Assembly: GCA_964630665.1 (NCBI GenBank)
Contig: CAZVVN010000050.1
Coordinates: 1 to 25,687, forward strand
Source of the DNA: UBA9619 sp964630665
GTDB lineage: Bacteria; Pseudomonadota; Gammaproteobacteria; Arenicellales; UBA868
DNA: 25,687 nucleotides
Reading direction: 5' to 3'
The notes under the pieces were generated by a model. The model did no database searches. It saw only the letters and a list, made by a program, of their open reading frames with translations, and was not told the origin of the DNA. Positions 16,719 through 24,447 of this stretch are shown here, piece by piece. The position numbers and the translations under genes were made by a program. The first letter of the stretch is position 1, and each line of letters begins with the position of its first letter.

Positions 16719-17472
16719 AATTCTGATACCTGCCCGCTTCTCGTCGGAGCGGTTACCTGGTAAGCCTCTTCGGGATGTCGCCGGGAAACCCTTGATTCAG
16801 AGGGTCTACGAATGTGCTGAAGCGAGTTCGGCGAGCAGTGTGACTGTCGCTACAGACGATGACGGAATTTACCGGGCGGTTGCCGATTTCGGGGGTTCGG
16901 TCTGTATGACATCTGAACAGCACTCTAATGGTACCGAAAGGCTGGCTGAAGCGATCGACCAGCTAGGCATTCCAGACGATGCTGTGATATTAAACCTTCA
17001 GGGTGACGAGCCTCTGGTGCCCGCCGTGCTGATAGACCAAGTTGCGCAGAGTCTCGTGGATCGTCCTGATGCGGTGATCTCAACAGCATGCTGCCCGTTG
17101 GAATCGGTCAGAGACCACCAGGACCCGAACGTCGTCAAGGTCGTCCGGGACAGTGAGAGTCGGGCACAATATTTTTCCCGGGCTCCGATTCCCTGGTTCA
17201 GGGAAGCTCAAGAGAATATGCCCGGGGCGGGGCGCTGGTCGGTAGCACGAAGGCATCTTGGGATTTACGCCTACCGTGCCGGTTATCTCAGGCGGTTCTG
17301 CAGTTTGGCTCCATCACCTATGGAAGAAGCAGAAAAGCTCGAACAACTGAGAGCGTTGTGGTACGGAGACAAGATTACCGTTTGTGATGCCGTCGAGACA
17401 CCAGGTCCAGGTGTAGACACATTATCTGAACTGGCGGATGTCATTCATATATTCGAACTGCGCGAGGACTAG
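16702..17472 (+). CDS. kdsB: 3-deoxy-manno-octulosonate cytidylyltransferase
   Basis: KdsB activates Kdo as CMP-Kdo for attachment to lipid A, in the cytoplasm. From the ATG at 16702 it has 256 residues (E. coli 248) and begins MNAEFRILIPARFSSERLPG, matching the family start. The frame is open further upstream inside lpxK, but that part is not homologous. NLQGDEPLVP (from 98) and HSNGTERLAEA (from 74) are the nucleotide and metal-site signatures, and KLEQLRALWYG lies near the end. It overlaps lpxK by 17 bases and closes the envelope gene unit. Confidence 0.95.
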   Translation: MNAEFRILIPARFSSERLPGKPLRDVAGKPLIQRVYECAEASSASSVTVATDDDGIYRAVADFGGSVCMTSEQHSNGTERLAEAIDQLGIPDDAVILNLQGDEPLVPAVLIDQVAQSLVDRPDAVISTACCPLESVRDHQDPNVVKVVRDSESRAQYFSRAPIPWFREAQENMPGAGRWSVARRHLGIYAYRAGYLRRFCSLAPSPMEEAEKLEQLRALWYGDKITVCDAVETPGPGVDTLSELADVIHIFELRED

Positions 17473-17542
17473 AGGCTCATCAATCATGCCTGATGACCCG
17501 CTGCCGCTCGTTGTGCTTTTGGCCTGGCTTGCCCCTTAGCAG

Positions 17543-18580
17543 ATGACTGGTACCGGCTTGGGTCCCTTGATGATCGATATCGAAGGTGTCGAACTGACGG
17601 CGGCGGATCGAGCCCGGCTCGCGGACCCTTGGGTTGGCGGGGTTGTGCTGTTCCAGAGAAATTACACCGACCGGGTACAACTGGCAGCGTTGATAGCCGA
17701 GATCAAGGCGGTCAGTTCGCCGGAATTGCTGGTGGCAACTGATCACGAAGGCGGTCGGGTCCAGCGATTTCTTGAAGACTTTACCCGGCTTCCGGCAGCC
17801 AGGGTAATCGGACAATTGTTCAATCAAGACGCCGCAAGAGCGATGGCCCACGCGAGAACACTGGGGCGGGTTATGGGTGTTGAGCTACATGATGTGGGAG
17901 TCGATCTCAATTTTGCTCCGCTTTTGGATCTCTTTCATCCGGGAAGCCGGGTAATAGGAGACCGCGCTTTCCACGAGCGACCTGAGATTGTGACAAAGCT
18001 CGCAGCGCAGCTTGTCGAGGGAATGCGGGATTCTGGTGTGCACGGGGTCGCTAAGCATTTTCCCGGTCACGGCGGTGTGTTAGAGGACTCTCACCATTGT
18101 TTACCGGTCGATGACCGGTCTCTTGCCAAGATCCGTGAATCTGATCTTGAACCGTATCGGCAGATGGATCTCGACACGCTTGGCGGTATCATGACCTGTC
18201 ATGTTCTGTTCCCAGCGGTCGACCAGTTGCCTGCAACATTCTCCCGCCGTTGGATTAACCACCATCTGCGCGATGAACTTGGGTTCACTGGGGCCGTGTT
18301 CAGTGATGATGTGATCATGGAAGGTGCACAGGGGATCGGTACCCCTCTTGCCAGGACCCTGCAGGCAATCGATGCGGGGTGCGATATGGTATTGGTCTGC
18401 AACGATCCAGATTCAGTTGATGTTATCCTGGCCGCAGCGCCAGCCCCAAGAGACAGGAGCAGCGAACAAAGGCTCAAGAAACTCTATGGCTTTCGTGGTT
18501 TGCCAGCACCCGAGGCGGGCGAATTGAAATCCTGGGCCGTGGGGCTCGAGGCGCTGTCGACGAATCGCGCGGGGGCTTAA
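17543..18580 (+). CDS. nagZ: Beta-N-acetylhexosaminidase (glycoside hydrolase family 3)
   Basis: NagZ removes GlcNAc from anhydromuropeptides during peptidoglycan recycling, in the cytoplasm. The protein has 345 residues (E. coli 341) and no signal peptide, as expected. It has PLMIDIEG near the start, DHEGGRVQR (from 67), the catalytic loop KHFPGHG (171-177) with DSH (182-184), and VFSDDVIMEGA with the nucleophile Asp in FSDD (253-256). The start ATG lies 70 bases after kdsB. The last four bases are shared with the end of efp on the other strand. Confidence 0.95.
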   Translation: MTGTGLGPLMIDIEGVELTAADRARLADPWVGGVVLFQRNYTDRVQLAALIAEIKAVSSPELLVATDHEGGRVQRFLEDFTRLPAARVIGQLFNQDAARAMAHARTLGRVMGVELHDVGVDLNFAPLLDLFHPGSRVIGDRAFHERPEIVTKLAAQLVEGMRDSGVHGVAKHFPGHGGVLEDSHHCLPVDDRSLAKIRESDLEPYRQMDLDTLGGIMTCHVLFPAVDQLPATFSRRWINHHLRDELGFTGAVFSDDVIMEGAQGIGTPLARTLQAIDAGCDMVLVCNDPDSVDVILAAAPAPRDRSSEQRLKKLYGFRGLPAPEAGELKSWAVGLEALSTNRAGA

Positions 18581-19140
18581 TCCGCCCGTTCCATGTACTC
18601 CCCAGTTTCGGTGTTCACCCGGATCTTGTCGTCTATCTTGACGAACGAGGGCACGGTCAGCCGAAGCCCCGTTTCTACGGTCGCGGGTTTGCCAGAGCCT
18701 GCAGCGGTTTGTCCCTTAACGACTGTCTCGGTATCAGTGACCTTCAGCACGACCGCGGCAGGTAGTTCAATACCGATCGGGTTGTTATTGTAGAAATTGA
18801 TCTGGACCTCCAAACTCGGCAACAGGTAACCTTTCTCCTGTGCAAGATATTCAGCCGACAGGCTCATCTGATCGTATGTTTCGAGGTCCATAAAGACGTA
18901 ATGTTCGCCCTCAGGGTAGAGATACTGCATCTGTCTCGGTTCAACGTGAGCCTTTTCAAGTCTGTCTTCAGAGCGGAATCGTTCGTTGAGCTTGGTTCCG
19001 TCGGCGATGGCCTTCATTTCCAATTGGGCAAAAGCGCCCCCTTTGCCCGGTTTGACGTGCTCTTTTTTCAGCACTCGCCAAAGCTTTCCTTGATATTCAA
19101 TGAGATTGCCAACCCTTGTTTCAGATGCTGAAATCTTCAT
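18577..19140 (-). CDS. efp: Elongation factor P
   Basis: EF-P rescues ribosomes stalled at polyproline stretches. From the ATG at 19140 it has 187 residues (E. coli 188). A GTG 6 bases upstream is in frame, but the AGG at about 19150-19152 is better spaced from the ATG. It has an N-terminal KOW-like domain with the tip VKPGKGGAFAQ, in which K33 aligns with the lysine modified in E. coli. The OB domains follow with NERFRSEDRLE, YLYPEGEHYVFMDLETYDQ, PIGIELPAAVVLKV and the C-terminal KGQTAAGSGKPATVETGL. The NERFRS and FMDLETY wording resembles alphaproteobacterial EF-P more than E. coli EF-P (impression). It is tail to tail with nagZ. Confidence 0.95.
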   Translation of the reverse strand: MKISASETRVGNLIEYQGKLWRVLKKEHVKPGKGGAFAQLEMKAIADGTKLNERFRSEDRLEKAHVEPRQMQYLYPEGEHYVFMDLETYDQMSLSAEYLAQEKGYLLPSLEVQINFYNNNPIGIELPAAVVLKVTDTETVVKGQTAAGSGKPATVETGLRLTVPSFVKIDDKIRVNTETGEYMERAD

Positions 19141-19214
19141 ACTCACGACCTGACTAGAACATTGTGCTGAAGTTTACGGGCTGTGACGAACGGCAACAAG
19201 AAAAGAGACCCCTG

Positions 19215-19904
19215 ATGGCAAAATTTTCTTCAGAAAGGAGCAAGGACGGCCAATTTCCCCCGAAAAGCTGGTACGACCCTAGTTGCAGAATCTGTAACCG
19301 GCTTGCCCAGTTTCTGGATGTGACCCGGGCAGAATTCCCGGACTACTTTTGCGCTCCCGTACCTTCGTTCGGTGACAGCAAAGCCCGGCTCTTGATTGTC
19401 GGGCTTGCGCCTGGTAAGCACGGCGCCAATGCCTCTGGTCGGCCGTTCACCGGAGATCATGCGGGTCGGCTTCTTTACGAAACGCTGCACCGCTACGGAT
19501 TAAGTTCTGCTCCAGTATCTGTCAGCAGGCGTGACCGGTTGCGCCTTTTTGATTGCCGCATCACTAACGCCGTCAAGTGCCTGCCGCCAGGAAATAAGCC
19601 AGTTGCTGCCGAGGTGAACAACTGCGTCCAATTCCTCGTGCCCGAATTGTTCAGTGTGCCCTCAGGTGGCGTTGTTCTGGCCCTGGGCAAGTTGGCCCAC
19701 GAAGCGATTGTCCGGGCTTTTGGCCTGACGCCCTCGCGCATCCGGTTCGCACATGGAGCGCGGCATAAATTACCAGGCAATCGAATCCTGCTCTCCAGTT
19801 ACCACTGCAGCCGTTACAACACCCAGACAAGGCGTTTGACCGAACCGATGTTCCAGTCGGTGGTTCGAAGGGCCAAAACGCTGTCGAGGGCTGCCGCTCA
19901 ATGA
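19215..19904 (+). CDS. Uracil-DNA glycosylase, family 5 (UdgB-like)
   Basis: This protein likely removes uracil or other deaminated bases from DNA in base excision repair. From the ATG at 19215 it has 229 residues; a GTG at 19164 is a weaker alternative start. Motif A is GLAPGKHGANASGRPFTGD (63-81) and motif B is SSYHCSRYNTQT (194-205). Both are the family 5 form rather than that of family 4 or Ung. Cysteines C24-x2-C27 and C122-x14-C137 fit the [4Fe-4S] ligands of family 4/5 enzymes. Family 5 lacks the strong catalytic Asp/Asn of other UDGs and often has broader substrates (established). The stop overlaps the uvrC start (ATGA), so the two repair genes are coupled. Confidence 0.88.
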   Translation: MAKFSSERSKDGQFPPKSWYDPSCRICNRLAQFLDVTRAEFPDYFCAPVPSFGDSKARLLIVGLAPGKHGANASGRPFTGDHAGRLLYETLHRYGLSSAPVSVSRRDRLRLFDCRITNAVKCLPPGNKPVAAEVNNCVQFLVPELFSVPSGGVVLALGKLAHEAIVRAFGLTPSRIRFAHGARHKLPGNRILLSSYHCSRYNTQTRRLTEPMFQSVVRRAKTLSRAAAQ

Positions 19905-21718
19905 GCAGAGAATTTGACCAGAAAAATTTTTTAAAGAGCGTTTCTACGCTCCCGGGCGTGTACGCAATGCTGGATAAAGAGGGTCTCTTCCTCTACGTTG
20001 GAAAAGCCAGCAACCTTCGCAAAAGGCTGCGAAGCTATTTTGGGGAGACTGATCGTTCAACGAGATTGAAGCGTCTGATCTCTCAAGTGGCGGACATTCA
20101 GGTTCATATCACAAACACTGAAAGTGAGGCGTTACTTCTTGAGAACAATCTGATTAAGGCTCACCGGCCACATTACAACATTCTGCTGAGAGACGATAAG
20201 AGCTATCCGTACATTCGCCTGACACTCAACCAGGATTTCCCTGGGTTCTCGCTTTACCGTGGGAGCCTGAAACAACCGGGCAGGTACTTCGGGCCTTTTT
20301 CGAATGCCGGTGCAGCGAGAGAGACGCTCAGTCAGATTCAGAAAATAATTCCAGTCAGGCAATGCCAGGACAGCTATTTTCGAAATCGATCCAGACCCTG
20401 CCTGCAGTACCAGATCAAACGCTGTTCAGCACCTTGTGTTGGGCTTGTCGAGCCACAGTCCTATTCCGGCGATGTCCAGGACAGCATCATGCTTCTCGAG
20501 GGGAAAAGCGAGAAGTTGGCCAGACTCCTTCAGGCCCGTATGCATGAGAGCGCCGGAAAGTTAGATTATGAATCCGCGGGACAGTACCGTGACCGAATCA
20601 GTGCGCTAAGACGGGTCCAGGAAACCCAGTATGTCTCCGGCCGCGCTAGCAACGCAGATGTGATTGTCGCGGTCCGCGAATCTCATCTGACCTGTGTATC
20701 GGTGATGAGCATCAGGAACGGGCAGAATCTAGGCAGTCGGCATTTTTTTCAATCCGCAGTGCTGGATGAGACGACTTCACAGGTGCTGAAGGCTATTCTT
20801 CCTCAATACTATCTGGCCAACCCGATACCCCCGGAGTTGATCGTGTCTCCGGCGGTGTCAGATGTGTCCAAGTTAGTTGATTTCTTCTCGAAAAGAGCCG
20901 GGCGAAGGGTTCACATAAAATCCAGGGTTCGCGATTTCAGGGCTCAGTGGCTGCAGCTGGCGGAACTGAACGCAACGGAACGACTGGCGAGGCATCTTGC
21001 AAGCCGAGAATCATACACAGATCGTCTGAAGGATCTGTCTCAGCGACTTGGGCTCGATGGGCCGCCGGCGAGGCTGGAGTGTTTCGATATCAGTCACAGT
21101 GCAGGAGAGGCCCCTGTCGGTTCATGCGTGGTCTTTGATCAGGAGGGGCCTGTTCCTTCACAATATAGGCGATTCAATATCCGAAATGTGACTCCAGGGG
21201 ACGATTATGGTGCGATGCGACAGGCACTTGAACGGCGTTATCGACGTGTTACAGAGACGGAACTGGCGGTGCCCGATATTCTGTTTGTTGACGGCGGCAA
21301 GGGGCAACACGCCATTGCCGAGGCGGTCTTGAACGGATTGCTGCTCGGTGATGTGACCGTGGTGGCGGTCGCGAAGGGAAGCGATAGAACCGGGGGTAGG
21401 GAGCGACTCTACATTTCCGGGACCGTCCAGGCGCTGACCCTGCCACGGACTTCAACGGCTCTTCATCTGGTTCAGCAGATCAGGGATGAGGCACACCGTT
21501 TCGCCATTACCGGACATCGGCTGCGAAGGGGCAGAGCCCGGCTGAGTTCTGTCCTCGAAGAGATTCCCGGCATCGGTGCGACCCGCCGGCAATCGCTGCT
21601 CCACCATTTCGGTGGCCTGCAGCAGGTACAGCGCGCGCCCGTCGAAGACCTTTCCAAAACGCCTGGGATCAGTGTAAATCTAGCGGAAAGAATCTATCAC
21701 TACTTTAAGCAGAATTGA
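19901..21718 (+). CDS. uvrC: UvrABC system protein C
   Basis: UvrC makes both incisions in nucleotide excision repair. The protein has 605 residues (E. coli 610). The N-terminal GIY-YIG nuclease has LPGVYAML and LYVGKASNLRKR (residues 18-42). Four cysteines, C155, C167, C175 and C179, have the same spacing as the reported [4Fe-4S] ligands in E. coli UvrC. A UVR coiled coil for UvrB binding is at about 203-240. The RNase H-like nuclease has LECFDISH (Asp396), GDDYGAM (Asp435) and LFVDGGKGQH (Asp464). A helix-hairpin-helix pair closes the protein (EEIPGIGATR and KTPGISVNLAER). It overlaps the UDG by 4 bases; pgsA follows after 9. Confidence 0.97.
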   Translation: MSREFDQKNFLKSVSTLPGVYAMLDKEGLFLYVGKASNLRKRLRSYFGETDRSTRLKRLISQVADIQVHITNTESEALLLENNLIKAHRPHYNILLRDDKSYPYIRLTLNQDFPGFSLYRGSLKQPGRYFGPFSNAGAARETLSQIQKIIPVRQCQDSYFRNRSRPCLQYQIKRCSAPCVGLVEPQSYSGDVQDSIMLLEGKSEKLARLLQARMHESAGKLDYESAGQYRDRISALRRVQETQYVSGRASNADVIVAVRESHLTCVSVMSIRNGQNLGSRHFFQSAVLDETTSQVLKAILPQYYLANPIPPELIVSPAVSDVSKLVDFFSKRAGRRVHIKSRVRDFRAQWLQLAELNATERLARHLASRESYTDRLKDLSQRLGLDGPPARLECFDISHSAGEAPVGSCVVFDQEGPVPSQYRRFNIRNVTPGDDYGAMRQALERRYRRVTETELAVPDILFVDGGKGQHAIAEAVLNGLLLGDVTVVAVAKGSDRTGGRERLYISGTVQALTLPRTSTALHLVQQIRDEAHRFAITGHRLRRGRARLSSVLEEIPGIGATRRQSLLHHFGGLQQVQRAPVEDLSKTPGISVNLAERIYHYFKQN

Positions 21719-21727
21719 ATATTTGCA

Positions 21728-22306
21728 ATGCTCTGGACCGTCCCTAACCTTCTGACGCTACTGCGGGTGGCATTGATACCCGTTATCGTGTTGCTTTACT
21801 GTCTACCGATCGACGGTGTGTACGCTGCCACTGTGTTCCTTCTGGCTGGTCTAACAGACTGGCTCGATGGTTACCTCGCTCGCTCCCTGGCGCAGAGTTC
21901 CCGGTTTGGAGAGTTTCTCGATCCAGTTGCTGACAAACTGATGGTTGTGGTTGCACTGGTCCTGCTGGTCAGTGACCAAGGACTTGCTGACCGCCTGCTC
22001 GTTCCACTGATATTCACTCTGGTTTCAGCGGTGGTGATTGGCAGGGAGATTGCGATTTCTGCACTGCGTGAATGGATGGCCGAGATGGGTGAACGCGGGG
22101 TGGTTGCAGTCGGGTATCTCGGGAAGATCAAGACGACCATCCAGATCATAGCCATCACTTTGCTGTTGAGTAAAGGCGACCTGGGTTATCTACCTTCGTT
22201 GATGGTTGGGGAGATTCTTTTCTATGCAGCGGGTGGTTTGACTCTCTGGTCTATGGCTCGCTATTTGAGGGCAGCCTGGCCCGTGCTCCTGGATCGCTCT
22301 AAATGA
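21728..22306 (+). CDS. pgsA: CDP-diacylglycerol-glycerol-3-phosphate 3-phosphatidyltransferase
   Basis: PgsA makes phosphatidylglycerol phosphate, the first step toward phosphatidylglycerol and cardiolipin, in the inner membrane. The protein has 192 residues. The CDP-alcohol phosphotransferase motif D-x2-DG-x2-AR-x8-G-x3-D-x3-D is complete: D44, D47, G48, A51, R52, G61, D65, D69. It begins WTVPNLLTLLRV, as the family does, and several hydrophobic segments follow. The order uvrC-pgsA-tRNA-Gly is shared with E. coli. Confidence 0.95.
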   Translation: MLWTVPNLLTLLRVALIPVIVLLYCLPIDGVYAATVFLLAGLTDWLDGYLARSLAQSSRFGEFLDPVADKLMVVVALVLLVSDQGLADRLLVPLIFTLVSAVVIGREIAISALREWMAEMGERGVVAVGYLGKIKTTIQIIAITLLLSKGDLGYLPSLMVGEILFYAAGGLTLWSMARYLRAAWPVLLDRSK

Positions 22307-22317
22307 CGAAAGTCAAC

Positions 22318-22345
22318 TTGACAGGGTTCTGACAGGGTCTAGAAT
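22318..22345 (+). promoter_or_regulatory. Sigma-70 promoter of tRNA-Gly
   Basis: TTGACA (22318-22323) is followed after 16 bases by TAGAAT (22340-22345), 15 bases before the tRNA begins. The -35 is perfect and the -10 is 5 of 6. This separates tRNA transcription from pgsA, which ends only 11 bases upstream of the -35. Confidence 0.75.
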
Positions 22346-22360
22346 TTCTAGTCCTCACCA

Positions 22361-22440
<80 letters not shown>

Positions 22441-22452
22441 TTGCTCTTCAAC

Positions 22453-22468
22453 TGTGACGGGGATCACA
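22453..22468. promoter_or_regulatory. CRP/Vfr-like binding site
   Basis: TGTGA-CGGGGA-TCACA matches the CRP half-site consensus TGTGA-N6-TCACA perfectly and extends to CTGTGA/TCACAG. Its centre (22460.5) is about 42-44 bases before the transcription start predicted from TATAAT at 22492-22497, the spacing of class II CRP-dependent promoters. The palindrome and spacing are seen; a CRP homologue in this organism is inferred. Confidence 0.6.
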
Positions 22469-22491
22469 GCGTGAGGTACCCTCATAATGAT

Positions 22492-22497
22492 TATAAT
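22492..22497 (+). promoter_or_regulatory. -10 element of the secreted-protein gene
   Basis: A perfect TATAAT lies 33 bases before the ATG at 22531. No -35 consensus is present; the CRP-like palindrome sits just upstream instead. That arrangement is typical of activator-dependent promoters. Confidence 0.55.
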
Positions 22498-22530
22498 GAT
22501 GGGATATGCTGATAACTGGAGAGAAGCATA

Positions 22531-24036
22531 ATGCGACGATTTCAAACCGCCCTAACAGTTTTCGTTTCGGCTGGATTTGTGACGCTACTTGGTTTGTCCT
22601 TTCCAGTGTTCGCGGTGATACCCGCAGGTAGTCTGAGTGTCAAAGTTGAGGTTTCCCATTCCGAAGATGGAGGCGAGCCAATGAAAAGCTCTGTAGGTAT
22701 TACCTTAGAGCTAGTACCTGCTGCTCCGATTCTATCTATGCCCGTCGATCAGCAGGTGGAGGAGAACCATGACCATATTTCCGGGTGCCAATGTTCCGCA
22801 GTCTATAACTATACGGTTACTTCCAGAGCTAATGGACCTGACCAGTACCTAATGAGCTCTGAACTAATTGGGGGGGACAACATTCAGGCGGCTCCTTACC
22901 CTCAGCAAAAGTTGGCAAACCATAGTCTCGGCTGGCAGGTGCCTGAGGGCATCGATAGGTCAATTACTCTGGGTGCGACGACAGTGGTTGAAGAAGCAAG
23001 TCAGGGAGCTAATATCATTACGGTGATTTCCGATGGCATTGCTGTCGGAACTACTGAATCGGAAGGTAGCGAAACTGCTGAGAATGCTAGTGTCAATGGA
23101 ATCGTAGTGAATGACTTGGTGGTTATTGGAGTTGATGAATATAAAGTCACGGCAGTTTCAGATAACGGCGTAGAGGGGGAGATTACCCTAGACCCTGCTT
23201 TGAGCTTAGGTGTCAGCGTCGGTGAACTAGTAGCTGAAAGAAGAGTCTTTAGCGTGGAACTTGAAGCCTTTGACGTAGTAGATGATGAAGAGCAGGTGAC
23301 CACTGTCGGAGTGGTAGTCTCGGCAAGAGTAGCTTCTAGGCCGGATATGGGTGACAGCGATTTCACTTTGACCAGATTCTATGTGCCGGCAGAGAAGGAC
23401 TTGAAGGCTTATGTGCGGAATGAGCGTGAAGAGGCTAATCCGGGTGAGGAAGATGTTGCCTATATTTCTCTTTCCAAGGAACAGTTTTACCCTGCGGACA
23501 ATGTAACAGCCGTATCTGGGGATATCTTGAAATACGCCATCGTACAGAAAGCGGGTACTAGCGGACCGTTAATTGATGTGGTCCTAAAAGCCAACATTTC
23601 GCCGTTTACGACCTATGAAACTGGCTCTACCGTTTTAAATAACGGGGACCAGCCCTTGCCTGATGCCGATTTGGATAGTCCTCTCCTAGTTGGCATTGAT
23701 GCGGGTACTATCGCAGCGTTTGACTTAGCTGAAGTGACATTTAAGGTCAAGTTAGATGAACCCACTGGAGAGGATACTAGTGATCAAGGGAAGGTTGCTT
23801 GGACGGAAGGTGAGGATGCATGTTGGAATGCCCCCATAGGAAATTGGAGTGTGAATGGCTGGGTAGTCGGCAGTTGCGAAGAAGGGTTTGTGGCAGGAGA
23901 ACAGTGGGAGCAGGCAGATTGCAACTCACTAGCAACAGCATGGGGAAGCCAAGAGTTTCTCGTGGGCGATGTGAATGTGCTCAACACATTGACACTTCAG
24001 TCGAGTGCAATACAGGCCAGTGTGTGTTTGCCATAG
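22531..24036 (+). CDS. Secreted protein of unknown function, DUF11-like/Ig-like
   Basis: I do not recognise a named family. The protein has 501 residues with a clear signal peptide (MRRF, a hydrophobic core at about 8-25, then FPVFA before a likely cut after residue 28). The Shine-Dalgarno GGAGAG at 22518-22523 supports the ATG. The mature part is strongly acidic and beta-rich, with two stretches that look like bacterial Ig-like/DUF11 repeats: about 65-145 (YNYTVTSRANGPDQYLM) and about 325-410 (GDILKYAIVQKAGTSGPL and following). A middle module, about 148-235, reads like a conserved insert (GIVVNDLVVIGVDEYKVTAV). There are six cysteines (86, 88, 431, 449, 464, 499), four of them in the C-terminal region. 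There is no LPxTG, PEP-CTERM or other sorting tail, so it is probably periplasmic, secreted or surface-associated. Codon use is AT-richer than in neighbouring genes. Confidence 0.8.
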   Translation: MRRFQTALTVFVSAGFVTLLGLSFPVFAVIPAGSLSVKVEVSHSEDGGEPMKSSVGITLELVPAAPILSMPVDQQVEENHDHISGCQCSAVYNYTVTSRANGPDQYLMSSELIGGDNIQAAPYPQQKLANHSLGWQVPEGIDRSITLGATTVVEEASQGANIITVISDGIAVGTTESEGSETAENASVNGIVVNDLVVIGVDEYKVTAVSDNGVEGEITLDPALSLGVSVGELVAERRVFSVELEAFDVVDDEEQVTTVGVVVSARVASRPDMGDSDFTLTRFYVPAEKDLKAYVRNEREEANPGEEDVAYISLSKEQFYPADNVTAVSGDILKYAIVQKAGTSGPLIDVVLKANISPFTTYETGSTVLNNGDQPLPDADLDSPLLVGIDAGTIAAFDLAEVTFKVKLDEPTGEDTSDQGKVAWTEGEDACWNAPIGNWSVNGWVVGSCEEGFVAGEQWEQADCNSLATAWGSQEFLVGDVNVLNTLTLQSSAIQASVCLP

Positions 24037-24135
24037 GACACTCGAGACCCAAGAGCTTCCTGAATACAAACCGCATACCTAGAAAACTTGCACGACTTGC
24101 TCCTAAGGCGCCACGCCTAATTCTGGCATTCTACG

Positions 24136-24186
24136 CCTTGCTAAGATGGAAGTTGGGCGTACAAGTCTCAATACCCGCTCCAAATA
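24136..24186 (+). repeat. Direct repeat, right copy (decayed tRNA-Gly 3' part; attR-like)
   Basis: This stretch aligns without gaps to 22390-22440. It includes a changed anticodon loop region (CCTTGCT), an intact AGTCTC and an exact CCCGCTCCAAATA at 24174-24186. The acceptor and T-stem pairing are broken and no 5' half is present, so it is not a functional tRNA. Confidence 0.7.
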
Positions 24187-24369
24187 GCCTGTATTCCGCA
24201 GGTCCGCGATAATATGTGAATACCAAAATTGTATAAGGTTGTTAATTAGATGATCACTTACAGGCTCGTGCCGGAGCCGACGCATACTGGCTGCTCAGGT
24301 AAAGTCTAGATCTATCGAATCGTGCCATGGGTTCAGACTTTATTAAGGCATGTAACTTTGTACCCCTGC

Positions 24370-24398
24370 TTGACGCTTCAGAGACCTGAGGCCACAAT
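24370..24398 (+). promoter_or_regulatory. Candidate promoter of rraA-like gene
   Basis: TTGACG (24370-24375) and CACAAT (24393-24398) are separated by 17 bases, matching the sigma-70 consensus at 5 of 6 and 4 of 6 positions. The -10 falls inside an inverted repeat, which would suit a repressor operator. Known only from the sequence pattern. Confidence 0.4.
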
Positions 24399-24412
24399 CT
24401 CTTACGATTGTG
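24393..24412. repeat. Inverted repeat, possible operator
   Basis: CACAATC-TCTTAC-GATTGTG is a perfect 7-base inverted repeat with a 6-base centre, 36 bases before the preferred rraA-like start. No T-run follows, so it is not a terminator. It overlaps the predicted -10 and start point, a usual operator position. Confidence 0.45.
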
Positions 24413-24447
24413 CGTGCACTATCTCAACCTAAGTGGAAGATCAGAAA

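Larger units (their letters stand above)
24037..24447 (+). other. Non-coding stretch between secreted-protein gene and rraA-like gene
   Basis: No convincing gene lies on either strand. It holds the decayed tRNA-Gly half (24136-24186), an AT-rich patch around 24210-24255, a candidate promoter (24370-24398) and an inverted repeat (24393-24412). A short stem AGGCG-CCA-CGCCT near 24106-24118 has no T-run and is not a good terminator. Confidence 0.6.

Noticed and set aside
17486..17539. 17-codon hydrophobic ORF ending just before nagZ
   Set aside because: It is too short to support, has no Shine-Dalgarno and no clear coupling role.
22452..22469. CTGTGA/TCACAG hairpin as a terminator for tRNA-Gly
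   Set aside because: The stem is only 6 bases and has no T-run. The sequence fits the CRP consensus and the promoter geometry better.
24103..24285. 60-residue reverse-strand ORF
   Set aside because: It runs across the decayed tRNA repeat, lacks a Shine-Dalgarno and has no recognisable features.
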